A stretch of DNA of 35,738 nt from Dehalococcoidia bacterium (GTDB taxonomy: Bacteria > Chloroflexota > Dehalococcoidia > Tepidiformales > Tepidiformaceae), in contig VXLW01000043.1 of assembly GCA_009841435.1 (NCBI GenBank), positions 1-35,738 on the forward strand, given 5' to 3'. Within the stretch, counting starts at the first letter, position 1; each line of letters starts with the position of its first letter. The translations under genes were made by a program, and so were the position numbers. The notes under the pieces are model-generated. The model saw only the letters and a program-made list of their open reading frames with translations, did no database searches and was not told the origin of the DNA. Of the stretch, positions 8,512 to 16,749 are shown piece by piece.

Positions 8512-9369
8512 CTAGCCGCCGACCTCGCGCCAGTAGCGTTCGAGCGCCTCGATGTGGTCGCGGGGGCTCTCCAGACCGGCGTTCATCGTGCGCATGGAGA
8601 CGTAGTCGACTCCCGTTTCGCGCCAGCGGTCCACCTCGGCGGCCCAGTTCTCGGGGCCATCACCGTAGTTCATCATCGCCTCAAACCCGAAGCTCCCGGG
8701 ATCGCGGCCTTCCTCCTGCAGGTAGCCGCGAATCGTCTCGACGGTGTTGCGTGCGTCGGGGCTGCCGTTGCCGAAGACGAAGCCGTCGCCGATACGGGCG
8801 GCGCGCCTGAATGCGGGGTCACTGAAGCCGCCGAACCAGATGGGGATGCGGCGGCCGGGGAGGGGCTTGAGCCCGGCGCGGTCGATCCGGTGCCAGTTCC
8901 CGTCGAAGTCGACGATGGGTTCGGCCCAGAGCTGCCGCAGCACCTCGACCTGTTCTTCCTGGCGCTTCCCCCGGTTGGTGAAGTCCTCGTTGAGGGAGTC
9001 GTACTCAACGTAGTTCCAGCCGGTGCCGATGCCGAGCCGCAGCCGGCCGCCCGAGAGGATGTCCACTTCCGCCGCCTGCTTGGCGACGAGCGCCGTCTGG
9101 CGCTGGGGAAGGATGATGACGCCGGTCACCAGCTCCACGCGCTCGGTGATGGCAGCGAGGTACCCGAAAAGGACGAAGGGCTCGTGGAAGGCGGACTCGT
9201 GGGTGTAGGGGCCCCACAGCCGCGGCTCACGCTCGGGGAGGGCGCCGAGGACGTGGTCGTAGGCGAGGATGTGGGAGTAGCCGAGGCCTTCGGCGGTCTG
9301 GGCGAAATCGCGGATGACGGACGGGTCCGAGCCGATCTCCGTCTGGGGGAAGATGGCGCCGATCTGCAT
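8512..9369 (-). CDS. LLM-class F420-dependent oxidoreductase
   Basis: Luciferase-like monooxygenase/F420 oxidoreductase family member of about 285 residues with a TIM-barrel fold. Family text is visible in order: MQIGAIFPQTEIG at the start, GYSHILAYDHVLG, LAAITERVELVTGVIILPQR, VDILSGGRLRLGIGTGWNY, and PIWFGGFSDPAFRRAARIGDGF, the phosphate-binding part of the cofactor site. This subgroup usually uses F420 rather than FMN, which fits the fbiC gene upstream, but the cofactor is inferred. The substrate cannot be told. GGGAG lies 6 bases before the ATG at 9369. It is downstream of the copper-chaperone operon on the same strand, 77 bases from pcuC, so cotranscription is possible. Confidence 0.9.
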   Translation of the reverse strand: MQIGAIFPQTEIGSDPSVIRDFAQTAEGLGYSHILAYDHVLGALPEREPRLWGPYTHESAFHEPFVLFGYLAAITERVELVTGVIILPQRQTALVAKQAAEVDILSGGRLRLGIGTGWNYVEYDSLNEDFTNRGKRQEEQVEVLRQLWAEPIVDFDGNWHRIDRAGLKPLPGRRIPIWFGGFSDPAFRRAARIGDGFVFGNGSPDARNTVETIRGYLQEEGRDPGSFGFEAMMNYGDGPENWAAEVDRWRETGVDYVSMRTMNAGLESPRDHIEALERYWREVGG

Positions 9370-9446
9370 GTGAGGCTCCCTGTCTGGTGGAAGTGGCGTG
9401 AGTCTACGCGAGCCCCGGGCGGGGTAGCGCCAAAGACCAAGCAGGG

Positions 9447-9947
9447 TTACTCGTGGTCCATTTCCCCGTGGTCCACGTCGCCGTTGCCGTCGCCGAACTC
9501 CTGGACGTGGACGGTGATCGTCATGCGCCCGGCTGTCTCGAACTCGAGGACAACCTCGAAGGTGGTGCCGGGCTCGGGTATCTCGTCGACCCCCAACACC
9601 ATGACGTGATAGCCGCCCGGCTCGAGGCTGACGTGGCCTCCGGGGTCGATGGGGATGCCGCCCTCGACGGCGCGCATCATCGAACTGCCGCCCTCGGACA
9701 CGATCTCGTGGACCTGCGCGTCAGCAGCGATCTCGGCGGAGGCTCCGACGAGCCGGTCGCCGGGGCCCGTGCTGCGGATGTCGAAGTAGACGGCGCCCAC
9801 GTCCGTCGTCGTGAACCGGGCGCGGGCGTTCGTTATCTCGATGGAGTCGCCGTCGTCCTCGTCGTCGCAAGCGACGAAGGTCCCCATGGCGAGCACCGCA
9901 AGGGGGGCGGCCGCTAGCCGCCACCAGGCTCGTGGGGGCGACGTCAC
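9447..9947 (-). CDS. PCuAC-type periplasmic copper chaperone lipoprotein
   Basis: About 166 residues. A signal peptide with lipobox-like MGTFVAC (Cys 27) predicts membrane anchoring outside the cytoplasm. The Cu(I) site of the PCuAC/DUF461 family (H-x10-M-x21-H-x-M) is visible as H80, M91, H114 and M116, with one residue more in the second gap. The C-terminal tail is rich in His, Asp and Met (DVDHGEMDHE) and could bind additional copper. The role is delivery of Cu(I) to the CuA or CuB centre of cytochrome oxidase, together with the Sco1 protein encoded just before. Its GTG start overlaps the sco1 stop as GTGA, which indicates translational coupling. Confidence 0.9.
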   Translation of the reverse strand: MTSPPRAWWRLAAAPLAVLAMGTFVACDDEDDGDSIEITNARARFTTTDVGAVYFDIRSTGPGDRLVGASAEIAADAQVHEIVSEGGSSMMRAVEGGIPIDPGGHVSLEPGGYHVMVLGVDEIPEPGTTFEVVLEFETAGRMTITVHVQEFGDGNGDVDHGEMDHE

Positions 9948-10669
9948 GAAGGCTCCTGCCAGCCGTTCTCAGCGAGGAGGGGAAGGTCGTGCTCCATGAT
10001 CTCGCGGAGGCCGCCTCCCTGGAGGAAGGGGTAGACGATGTGCCCGAGGTTGTCGGGGGTGTAGGCGATCAGGAAGGTGGCGTGGTTCACCGTGTAGCGC
10101 CCATCGCCGATGTCACGTTTCGTGATCTGGGGCATGCCGAGGAAGGTCAGCAGCGAAGAGAGCGTGTCCGGTTCGATGGTGAGGCCGATGAAGCTGGAGT
10201 CGAAGAGGTCGACCCAGCGGCGGATGGCGGCCGCATCGTCGCGTTCGGGATCGGTCGTGATGAAGACGACGCGGATGCGTTCGACGAGCTCCGGATCCAT
10301 GGCCTCCAGCACCTTCGAGAGCTCGAGCAGGTGGGTCGGGCAGATGTCGGGGCAGTGGGTGTAGCCAAGGTAGAGCAGCGTGAGGTAACCCTCGGTCTCG
10401 ACGAGGAAGTCGAAGGGGTCGCCGTTCGTATCGGTCAGGACGACATCGGGCTTGGGGAGGGGCGGGGTTGCGCGGGCGCCGCGATAGGCGACCGTGGGGG
10501 CTTCGCCGGCGGAGGAGGCGGCAGTGGTGGCTCCATCGTCACTACCGTTTTCGTCGACGGTTTTCGGCGGGCCCGAGACCTCGAAAGGAGCCTGGTTCCC
10601 CTCCTCGCTGCTACAGGCCACGAGTACGACGGCGAGCAGGGCGACAACGAGAAGCGTCAGGAATCGCAA
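9944..10669 (-). CDS. SCO1/SenC copper metallochaperone, cytochrome oxidase assembly
   Basis: About 241 residues: lipoprotein signal with VLVAC (Cys 19), a low-complexity Asp/Ala/Ser linker to about residue 70, then a thioredoxin-like Sco domain. The copper ligands are all present: the CPDIC motif (Cys 106, Cys 110) in YTHCPDICPTHL and the distal His 196 in VNHATF. Sco proteins reduce and load the CuA site of cytochrome c oxidase, outside the membrane. The start is an unusual TTG at 10669, chosen because GGGAG lies 7 bases upstream and the signal peptide begins there. The SD sits across the ctaG stop, so this gene is coupled to ctaG, and pcuC follows by a GTGA overlap. Confidence 0.93.
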   Translation of the reverse strand: MRFLTLLVVALLAVVLVACSSEEGNQAPFEVSGPPKTVDENGSDDGATTAASSAGEAPTVAYRGARATPPLPKPDVVLTDTNGDPFDFLVETEGYLTLLYLGYTHCPDICPTHLLELSKVLEAMDPELVERIRVVFITTDPERDDAAAIRRWVDLFDSSFIGLTIEPDTLSSLLTFLGMPQITKRDIGDGRYTVNHATFLIAYTPDNLGHIVYPFLQGGGLREIMEHDLPLLAENGWQEPS

Positions 10670-10680
10670 GGCTTCACTCC

Positions 10681-11727
10681 CTACTGCTCACGCGGCACGA
10701 ACGGGCGCCACTCGTTGCTGGTGTCGGCGGCATCGAGACGGCGGCCCACGCGCTCTTCGTGCGAGGCCCACTGCCAGGCGACGATCAGCAGCGCGATCAG
10801 CCCCAGCGCCTCACCGGCGATGAACATGATCGCACCCGCAATCTGCTGGTCCAGCAGGGGGCCGGGGCCCCAGGCGCGCGGGATGACGGCCAGCTGCTCA
10901 TAAATGACGTTGTCGGGCTCGTGAAAGATCAGGCCGAGGAGGGCATGGATGGGCACGAGCGCAAGCAGGTAGACGAGTCGGACGGGGTAGGAGAGGTTCC
11001 AACGGGTGGGGTTCCCGCCGATGACCGGCCACCAGTAGTGCAGTCCCGCGAAGAGGAAGATGGCGTAGCCGATAAAGTGGAGCGGCGCATTCTCGAGGCT
11101 CGCCTCGAAAGCGGGGGTGATATACCAGAACAGTGGGACGGCGGCGAAGAGGAACACGCCCACGAGTGGGTGCGTGAAGGCGCGGAAGGCTCCCGCGTGC
11201 AGCACCGGGTAGATAACGCGCCGGCGGCGCTCCTTGCCGGAAGCGATGAGCCAGAGCGTCATGGGCGCTCCGAGGAGGATGAGCGGCGGCGCGATGGTGA
11301 TGAGGATGAAGTGCTGCACCATGTGCAGGGTCAGGAAGGTACCGTCGTAGGCGGCGATCGGGCCGAAGACGGTGAACAGCACGAGCGCGAACCCTCCGAG
11401 GAAAGCCGCCACGCGACGGTTCGAGACGAGCTGCCGCGCGTGCGAGGCCTGCGCGCGTTGGCGGGTGCGCAAGTACCAGACGGCGGCGAGCGCGATGAGG
11501 AAGATGGGGATGGGCTCGATGGCGAAGGTGAAGATCGCCTGCGGGAACTCCGGCGGAGGTACTTCCGCCCAGGTGCAGACCCAGATCCAGCCCGCGCCGC
11601 CTCCATCGCCAGCACGAAGGGCGATCGTGCCGACGATGCTCACCACCAGCCCGCCGAGGAAGGTCAGGAACAGCGTCCGGTCAGTGGAGTAGAGGGAGGT
11701 GAGAGCCGTCGCCTTCATGGTCGCCAT
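10681..11727 (-). CDS. CtaG-type cytochrome c oxidase assembly factor (caa3_CtaG family)
   Basis: Polytopic membrane protein of about 348 residues with roughly seven to nine hydrophobic segments. The family signature is visible: HMVQHFILITIAPPLILLG followed by PMTLWL, and later WWPVIGGNP, HALLGLIFHEPD and DQQIAGAIMFIAGE, with conserved His residues facing the outside. CtaG proteins of this type are needed for formation of active caa3-type oxidase, probably in CuB insertion; the Bacillus protein is the reference. First gene of a ctaG-sco1-pcuC operon on the minus strand. AGGAG lies 9 bases before ATG 11727. The upstream region carries a perfect CRP/FNR-type palindrome. Confidence 0.9.
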   Translation of the reverse strand: MATMKATALTSLYSTDRTLFLTFLGGLVVSIVGTIALRAGDGGGAGWIWVCTWAEVPPPEFPQAIFTFAIEPIPIFLIALAAVWYLRTRQRAQASHARQLVSNRRVAAFLGGFALVLFTVFGPIAAYDGTFLTLHMVQHFILITIAPPLILLGAPMTLWLIASGKERRRRVIYPVLHAGAFRAFTHPLVGVFLFAAVPLFWYITPAFEASLENAPLHFIGYAIFLFAGLHYWWPVIGGNPTRWNLSYPVRLVYLLALVPIHALLGLIFHEPDNVIYEQLAVIPRAWGPGPLLDQQIAGAIMFIAGEALGLIALLIVAWQWASHEERVGRRLDAADTSNEWRPFVPREQ

Positions 11728-11760
11728 TGCTGCCGGCTCCTGTTCGTCCAGCCTACCTCC

Positions 11761-11778
11761 TTGTGATTCTTCTCACAA
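11761..11778. promoter_or_regulatory. CRP-type operator upstream of ctaG-sco1-pcuC
   Basis: The sequence TTGTGATTCTTCTCACAA is an 18-bp inverted repeat, TTGTGA-N6-TCACAA, containing the exact TGTGA-N6-TCACA core recognised by CRP-family regulators. It lies 33 bases upstream of the ctaG start and 16 bases after the end of the CoA-transferase gene, so it can only serve ctaG if it is an operator. The left arm on the minus strand (TTGTGA) could double as a -35, with TAGGCT 17 bases on as a weak -10. A stem-loop role is possible, but there is no U-run. No CRP-family regulator gene is in the window. Confidence 0.6.
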
Positions 11779-11792
11779 TTGCGGTATGGCCT

Positions 11793-14255
11793 TCACCGCG
11801 GGGGGCTGTCGGCGACAACGCCGGCGGACAGGAGCGCGGTGTACTCGTCTCCACTGTAGCCGAGGAGGTCGCTCAAGATCGCCTCGTTGTGCTGCCCGAG
11901 GGTCGGGGCGCCTGCGAAGCGCTCGACGGGCGTCTCGGAGAGGTGGATGGGAAAGCCCGGAAACTCGCGACGTCCGGCGTCGGGGTGGTCGATGGGCACA
12001 ATCATGTTGCGGGCGCGCAGGTGGGGGTTGGCGACCATCTCCAGATTCGAGAGGGCCGGACCAGCGGCCACTCCCGCCTCCTGCAGGAGCACGGCCACCT
12101 CGTGGGCATCGCGGTCGGCCGTCCAGGCGGCGATCTCGGCATCGATGGCGTCGTGGCGGCGGCGACGCTCGGCCTCGCGGTGCAGAGCCGGGTCCGCGAG
12201 CGCCGGGTTTTCGATAAGCGCCGCCAGCGCCTTCCAGGCGTCGTCCGACTGCACCGTGATCGCAACCCAGTTGTCGTCCCCGCGACAGGGGTAGACACCC
12301 TGCGGTGCGAACGCCGGGGAGCGATTGCCGCGCCTCTCTGGAGGCTCCCCTCCAGGAGAGGCGGCGATGACGAACTCGCCGCCGATGGAGACGTACGACT
12401 CGAGCTGCGAGAGGTTCACGTAGACCGCCCGGCCTGTGCGATCGCGCTCGCGGAGGGCATCGAGGAGGGCGAACGTGCCCGTCAGGCCGCCGATCCCGTC
12501 GGGGAAGGCGGCACCCTGCTTCACGGGTCCGCCTCCCTCGTATCCCGTAGTCGCGGCAAGGCCCGAGTGCGCTTCGAGAATGGGTCCCCAGGAGCCACGA
12601 TCGCGGTAGGGCCCCGTCGAGCCGTAGCCGGACATGGAGATGCGTACGATGCGGGGGTTGATGGCGGCGACCGCCTCGAAATCGAAGCCGAGGCGGTCGA
12701 GGGCGCGGGGCCGGTAGTTGTCGAGCAGGATGTCGGCTTCGGCGAGCAGGCGGCGGAAGACCTCGCGGCCGGACTCGTCCTGCAGGTCCAGGGCAAGGGA
12801 ACGCTTATTCCGCTGCATCTTGTTGAAAGGACCATTGCGGTTCCAGGGGCGTTCGCCGGGGTCGGCGTCGGGGAAGATGCCGGCGCGGTAGGCGGGCGGA
12901 GGCAGCTCTCCCCAGCGCCAGCCCTCAGGGGCGCGCATGGGTGAGCCATCAGGCCGGAGGCCGTTACCACGCGCGCCGGGATGCTCGATGCGGATGACAT
13001 CGGCGCCGAGGTCGGCGCAGAAGCGAGCAGCAAGCGGCCCCGCCCACGCGATTGAGAGCTCCACCACCCGCACGCCCTCCAGCGGCAGGGGAGGGGGAGC
13101 AATCGATGGTGTGGGAGAGGGGACGGAAGTCTCGCCCGGGGCCAGGTCGGCCAGCACCGTTTCCGTGTCTTCGCCGAGTTCGGGAGCGCGGGAACGCCCT
13201 TGGCCGACGATCGGACCACGCACGGGCAGTGAGGGCGCGACCACGTCCTCGCCGAGATGCGGCAGCGGCTGCCAGAAGCCGCGGTCGGCGAGCTGCTCAT
13301 CGTCCTGGACGCTGAGCACATCGAGAACAGGGCTCGTAGGGACGTTGCACTCCTGCAACCGCTCGACGATCTCGCGCCGAGGGCGCTCCAGCAGCCACGG
13401 CAGGATGATGGCGTCGAGCTCGGCAGCGTTGTCGAAGCGATCGCCGCCGGTGGCGAAGCGCTCGTCGTCGAGGAGCTCGGGCATCTCCAGGGCGAGGCAG
13501 AACCCTTCCCATTGGGCCGGACTCGAGACAGCGATGCAGACGGCGCCGTCCTGGCAGGGGAGGATGCCGAGGGGGTGGAACGACTCGGCGTGGCGGTTCC
13601 CGGAGCGGCGCTTGCGAACGCCCTGGTGGGTCGCGAGCACGATGCTCCACTGGTGAAGGGCCGTCATCGCATCCATGGCCGCAACATCCACGAGCTGGCC
13701 TCGACCGGTGTGTTCGGCGGTACGGAGCGCCGCCATCGCGCCGACGGAGGCTGTGAGACCATTGACGTAGGCGCACCAGGGGCCACCAGCCTGCAGCGGC
13801 TCGCGGTCGGGATCGCCGGTGATGGCGGCGTAGCCACTCATCGCCCAGTCCACGAGGTCGGACGAGCGCCGGTCCGCGTATGGCCCCGTGAGTCCGAAGG
13901 GACTGCAGACAACGGCAACGAGGCGTGGATTCCGGGAGCGGAACCGCTGGATGCCTGCCTCGACCACCGCGGGCGTCTTGCCTGCCTCGACGTCGACCTC
14001 GTCGACGACGATGTCGGCCGTCGCGACGAGGCGGTCGAGGTCGCCATCAGAGAGGACGGCGGAGTGCTTGTACATCCCGAGGTACTCGAAAAGGGCAGAG
14101 CGCCCGTTGGGAAGCAGGGGGTGGGCGGAGCGCAGCGGGCTTCCCCCAGCCGGCTCGCAAGTCACGACGTTCGCGCCGGCGCCCGCGAGGAGGCGCCCGC
14201 AGTACGCGGAGGCGACGCCGCCTCCCAGCTCGACTACGGTAACGCCGTCGGCCAT
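11793..14255 (-). CDS. Fused double-domain CaiB/BaiF (family III) CoA-transferase
   Basis: About 820 residues, twice the usual 390-430. Two family III CoA-transferase domains are joined by a proline-rich linker (about residues 376-391, PSPTPSIAPPPLP). Domain 1 starts ADGVTVVELGGGVASAYCGR; domain 2 starts LEGVRVVELSIAWAGPLAAR. Domain 2 keeps the catalytic Asp position (GAAFPDGIGG, D586) that forms the acyl-anhydride and CoA-thioester intermediates. Domain 1 has CAYVNGLTA there and no acidic residue between 153 and 180, so it is probably non-catalytic. It should transfer CoA to an unknown carboxylic acid in the cytoplasm. ATG 14255 lies 4 bases after the carboxyltransferase stop; the open frame further upstream is the shadow of that gene. 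Confidence 0.9.
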   Translation of the reverse strand: MADGVTVVELGGGVASAYCGRLLAGAGANVVTCEPAGGSPLRSAHPLLPNGRSALFEYLGMYKHSAVLSDGDLDRLVATADIVVDEVDVEAGKTPAVVEAGIQRFRSRNPRLVAVVCSPFGLTGPYADRRSSDLVDWAMSGYAAITGDPDREPLQAGGPWCAYVNGLTASVGAMAALRTAEHTGRGQLVDVAAMDAMTALHQWSIVLATHQGVRKRRSGNRHAESFHPLGILPCQDGAVCIAVSSPAQWEGFCLALEMPELLDDERFATGGDRFDNAAELDAIILPWLLERPRREIVERLQECNVPTSPVLDVLSVQDDEQLADRGFWQPLPHLGEDVVAPSLPVRGPIVGQGRSRAPELGEDTETVLADLAPGETSVPSPTPSIAPPPLPLEGVRVVELSIAWAGPLAARFCADLGADVIRIEHPGARGNGLRPDGSPMRAPEGWRWGELPPPAYRAGIFPDADPGERPWNRNGPFNKMQRNKRSLALDLQDESGREVFRRLLAEADILLDNYRPRALDRLGFDFEAVAAINPRIVRISMSGYGSTGPYRDRGSWGPILEAHSGLAATTGYEGGGPVKQGAAFPDGIGGLTGTFALLDALRERDRTGRAVYVNLSQLESYVSIGGEFVIAASPGGEPPERRGNRSPAFAPQGVYPCRGDDNWVAITVQSDDAWKALAALIENPALADPALHREAERRRRHDAIDAEIAAWTADRDAHEVAVLLQEAGVAAGPALSNLEMVANPHLRARNMIVPIDHPDAGRREFPGFPIHLSETPVERFAGAPTLGQHNEAILSDLLGYSGDEYTALLSAGVVADSPPR

Positions 14256-14259
14256 GCGG

Positions 14260-15852
14260 TCAGGGGCGAACGGGGCCCTTGGGACCGAGGTTGCGCCGCA
14301 GGGTCTCCTGGGCGCTCTCGATGAAGCGGCAGATGATGGGGCGCGTCTCGCGCGGGTCGATGATGTCGAGCACTTCGAACGCCTCGGCCACCTTGAAGGG
14401 GGAGCGCCCCTGCAAGAGTCGCTCCTCGATCTCGGCGCGCCGGGCCTCGGGGTCGTCGGCGTTCTCGATCTCTCGGCGGTACGCCGCGGCGACGCCGCCC
14501 TCGATGGGGATCGAGCCCCACTCGCCGGAGGGCCAGCCGAAGCGCATCTTGAGGGCGCCCGGGCCGCCCAGACAGGAGGCGGCATCGCCGGCCATGCCGT
14601 ACGACTTGCGCACCTGGATCGCGATCGAGGGGATCGTCGCGGTCGACCCTGCCACGACCGCACGCATCCCGGCCCGCATCACACCTTCGCGCTCAGAACG
14701 AGAGCCAATCATGAAGCCGGGCACGTCGACGAAGAGGACAACGGGAATGCTGAAGGTGTTGCAGAGATCGACGAAGTGGGTCTGCTTGTCGGCCGAGTCG
14801 GCGGTCATGGCGCCGGCGTAAACCTTGGGGTCGTTGGCGATGACGCCCACCGGGTAGCCGTCGAAGCGGGCGAAGCCGGTGATGAGGCTGCGGCCGAAGG
14901 AGCGGCGCATCTCGAAGAACTCGCCGCCATCCACGACGTGCCCGATGAGCTGGCGCATGTCGTACCAGCGCGTGCGGTCGCGGGGAACGATGGAAAGGAG
15001 GGATTCCTCGCGGCGGTCGGCGGGGTCGTCGGTGGGGGCACGAGGCGGCATTTCCCAGACGTTCTGGGGCATGTAGCTGAGGAAGGCGCGAATCTGGCGG
15101 AAGGCATCTTCCTCGTCCTCCGCCTCGTTGTCGACGACGCCGCTGGTGCGGACGTGCACACCGACCCCGCCAAGCTCCTCCTTGGTCAGGTCCTCGCCGA
15201 TGGCGCGCTTCACGACGGGCGGTCCGGCGGCGAAGACCTGCCCCTGTCCCCGCACCATGACGCTGAAGTGCGAGAGCACGGCGCGTCCGGCCACATGTCC
15301 GGCGGATGGGCCGACGATCGCGGAGCAGACGGGCACCTTGGACAGGAGCTCGGCATCACGCGCCCACTGGTTGCCGTCGGGAAGGTGCATGCGGCCGGCG
15401 TCGTCGTAGCTGCGCGCGGAGGCGCCGGCGCCGTCGGCGAACTGGATGAGAGGGATGCGGCGCTGGAGGGCAGCGGGCTGGAGCCAGCGGCCCGGCCCCT
15501 TGCCGCCCCCACCCGAGCCGCCGCGCACGGTGAAGTCCTCGCCACCAACGCAGACTTCGCGGCCATCGACGGTGCCCAGGCCGAGCACGTACCCGGCGGG
15601 AATAAAGTCGGTCAGGCGGCCGTCGGGGTCGTACTCGCCCGTGCCGGCCATACCCCCGACCTCGAAGAAGGAGCCGGGGTCGAGGAAGCCGTCGATGCGC
15701 TCGCGGATGGTGAGCTTTCCCTGGGCGCGCTGGCGGGCGACGCGTTCCTCGCCGCCCATGCGGCCGGCCAACTCGCGGCGCCGCTCGATCTCGTCGACGG
15801 AGTCGGACCAGGACGCAGATGCGTCCTTGCGGGACTCGGCATCTGTGGCCAT
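14260..15852 (-). CDS. Acyl-CoA carboxylase carboxyltransferase (beta) subunit
   Basis: About 530 residues, the normal length for the propionyl-/methylcrotonyl-CoA carboxylase beta subunit family. The N-terminal half carries RQRAQGKLTIRERIDGFLDPGSF and the acyl-CoA site region QFADGAGAS; the C-terminal half carries VIANDPKVYAGAMTADSADK, LFVDVPGFMIGS and IAIQVRKSYGMAGDA, the biotin-binding crotonase-like part. It transfers carboxyl from carboxybiotin to an acyl-CoA. No biotin carboxylase or BCCP gene is in the window, so the partner must lie elsewhere. The motif normally reading DSGGA is DGAGA, a subgroup variant. ATG 15852 is preferred, with GGGGAGG 5 bases upstream; GTG 15858 would overlap that SD. 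Probably cotranscribed with the fused CoA-transferase. Confidence 0.9.
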   Translation of the reverse strand: MATDAESRKDASASWSDSVDEIERRRELAGRMGGEERVARQRAQGKLTIRERIDGFLDPGSFFEVGGMAGTGEYDPDGRLTDFIPAGYVLGLGTVDGREVCVGGEDFTVRGGSGGGGKGPGRWLQPAALQRRIPLIQFADGAGASARSYDDAGRMHLPDGNQWARDAELLSKVPVCSAIVGPSAGHVAGRAVLSHFSVMVRGQGQVFAAGPPVVKRAIGEDLTKEELGGVGVHVRTSGVVDNEAEDEEDAFRQIRAFLSYMPQNVWEMPPRAPTDDPADRREESLLSIVPRDRTRWYDMRQLIGHVVDGGEFFEMRRSFGRSLITGFARFDGYPVGVIANDPKVYAGAMTADSADKQTHFVDLCNTFSIPVVLFVDVPGFMIGSRSEREGVMRAGMRAVVAGSTATIPSIAIQVRKSYGMAGDAASCLGGPGALKMRFGWPSGEWGSIPIEGGVAAAYRREIENADDPEARRAEIEERLLQGRSPFKVAEAFEVLDIIDPRETRPIICRFIESAQETLRRNLGPKGPVRP

Positions 15853-15899
15853 CGTCACCTCCCCGAACGGTCTTTCCGGGCGTTCGAATCACCCGCAGT

Positions 15900-15942
15900 G
15901 TACGCCGCATGCCGCCCGCGCAATCGCCCCGCGACGGCGTAC
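15900..15942. promoter_or_regulatory. Inverted repeat in divergent SDR/carboxyltransferase promoter region
   Basis: GTACGCCG (15900-15907) and CGGCGTAC (15935-15942) form a perfect 8-bp inverted repeat with a 27-base gap, centred in the 132-base region between the two divergent starts. The right arm is followed at once by TGGTAGAAC (15944-15952), a possible extended -10 for the SDR gene. Two half-sites bound by one dimeric regulator, with looping, are possible; chance is not excluded. Confidence 0.25.
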
Positions 15943-15984
15943 GTGGTAGAACCTTCCGGCGGCAAACGGCCGGGGAGAGCTGAC

Positions 15985-16746
15985 ATGGACATCAATGGAC
16001 TGAGCGCGATCGTGACGGGCGGTGGTTCGGGACTGGGCGAGGCGACGGCGCGTGAGCTGAACGCGCACGGTGCGAAGGTCGCGATTCTCGACCTGGGGAG
16101 CTCGAACGGCGCGGAGGTGGCGGCGAGCCTCGGCGGGCTCTTCACCGAGGCCGACGTGACCAGCGACGAGCAGGTGACAAAGGCGGTCGCCGACGCGGCA
16201 GCCGCGCACGGCGGGGTGCACATCCTCATCAACTGTGCGGGAATCGCGACGGCGGAGCGCACCGTGGGGAGGGAAGGTCCGGCGGACCTGGCGCTGTTCA
16301 CACGGACGGTGAACATCAACCTGATCGGAACGTTCAACGCGATCCGGGTGGCGGCGACGGAGATGGTCAAGAACGACCCCACCGAGGACGGCGAGCGGGG
16401 CGTGATCATCAACACGGCCTCGGTGGCGGCGTTCGAGGGGCAGATCGGCCAGGCGGCCTACTCAGCCTCGAAGGGGGGCGTGGTGGGCATGACCCTTCCG
16501 ATCGCGCGGGATCTGGCGCGCAACGGCGTGCGCAACAACACGATCGCGCCGGGCCTCTTCCTGACGCCGATGCTCCTGGGTCTGCCGGACGAAGCGCGCG
16601 AAGCGCTGGGCAACATCACGCCCTTCCCAACGCGCCTGGGGAAGCCGGAGGAGTATGCACAGCTCGCCTGCTCGATCATCGAGAACCCGATGATCAACGG
16701 GGAGACGATCCGGTTGGACGGGGCGCTGCGGCTGGCGCCCCGGTAG
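15985..16746 (+). CDS. SDR dehydrogenase, 3-hydroxyacyl-CoA dehydrogenase type 2-like
   Basis: Short-chain dehydrogenase of about 253 residues. Cofactor motif TGGGSGLG (11-18), an Asp at 36 (AILDL) that favours NAD over NADP, NCAG (83-86), and the catalytic set Ser 146, Tyr 159, Lys 163 (INTASVAAFEG, AAYSASK). The text DVTSDEQV, INTASVAAFEGQIGQAAYSASK-like order and IAPGLFLTPML closely follow the HSD17B10/type 2 hydroxyacyl-CoA dehydrogenase group, so oxidation of a 3-hydroxyacyl-CoA to a ketoacyl-CoA is likely. GGGGAG lies 7 bases before ATG 15985. It is divergent from the carboxyltransferase and ends 3 bases before the convergent Ddn-like gene. Confidence 0.92.
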   Translation: MDINGLSAIVTGGGSGLGEATARELNAHGAKVAILDLGSSNGAEVAASLGGLFTEADVTSDEQVTKAVADAAAAHGGVHILINCAGIATAERTVGREGPADLALFTRTVNINLIGTFNAIRVAATEMVKNDPTEDGERGVIINTASVAAFEGQIGQAAYSASKGGVVGMTLPIARDLARNGVRNNTIAPGLFLTPMLLGLPDEAREALGNITPFPTRLGKPEEYAQLACSIIENPMINGETIRLDGALRLAPR

Positions 16747-16749
16747 GGC

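Noticed and set aside
9005-9217. Small minus-strand ORFs inside the LLM oxidoreductase gene
   Set aside because: Shadow frames; the LLM frame carries all conserved motifs.
11761-11778. Rho-independent terminator for the fused CoA-transferase
   Set aside because: Stem is only 6 bp, AT-rich and lacks a following U-run; the CRP-type core is a better explanation, though a minor terminator role is not excluded.
14256-14663. N-terminal 136-residue extension of the fused CoA-transferase
   Set aside because: Arg/Ser/Pro-rich and out of frame with the carboxyltransferase gene that covers this stretch; family sequence begins at ATG 14255.
13888-15984. Long upstream extension of the SDR frame (about 700 residues)
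   Set aside because: Overlaps two well-supported minus-strand genes; SDR family sequence and a good SD begin at 15985.
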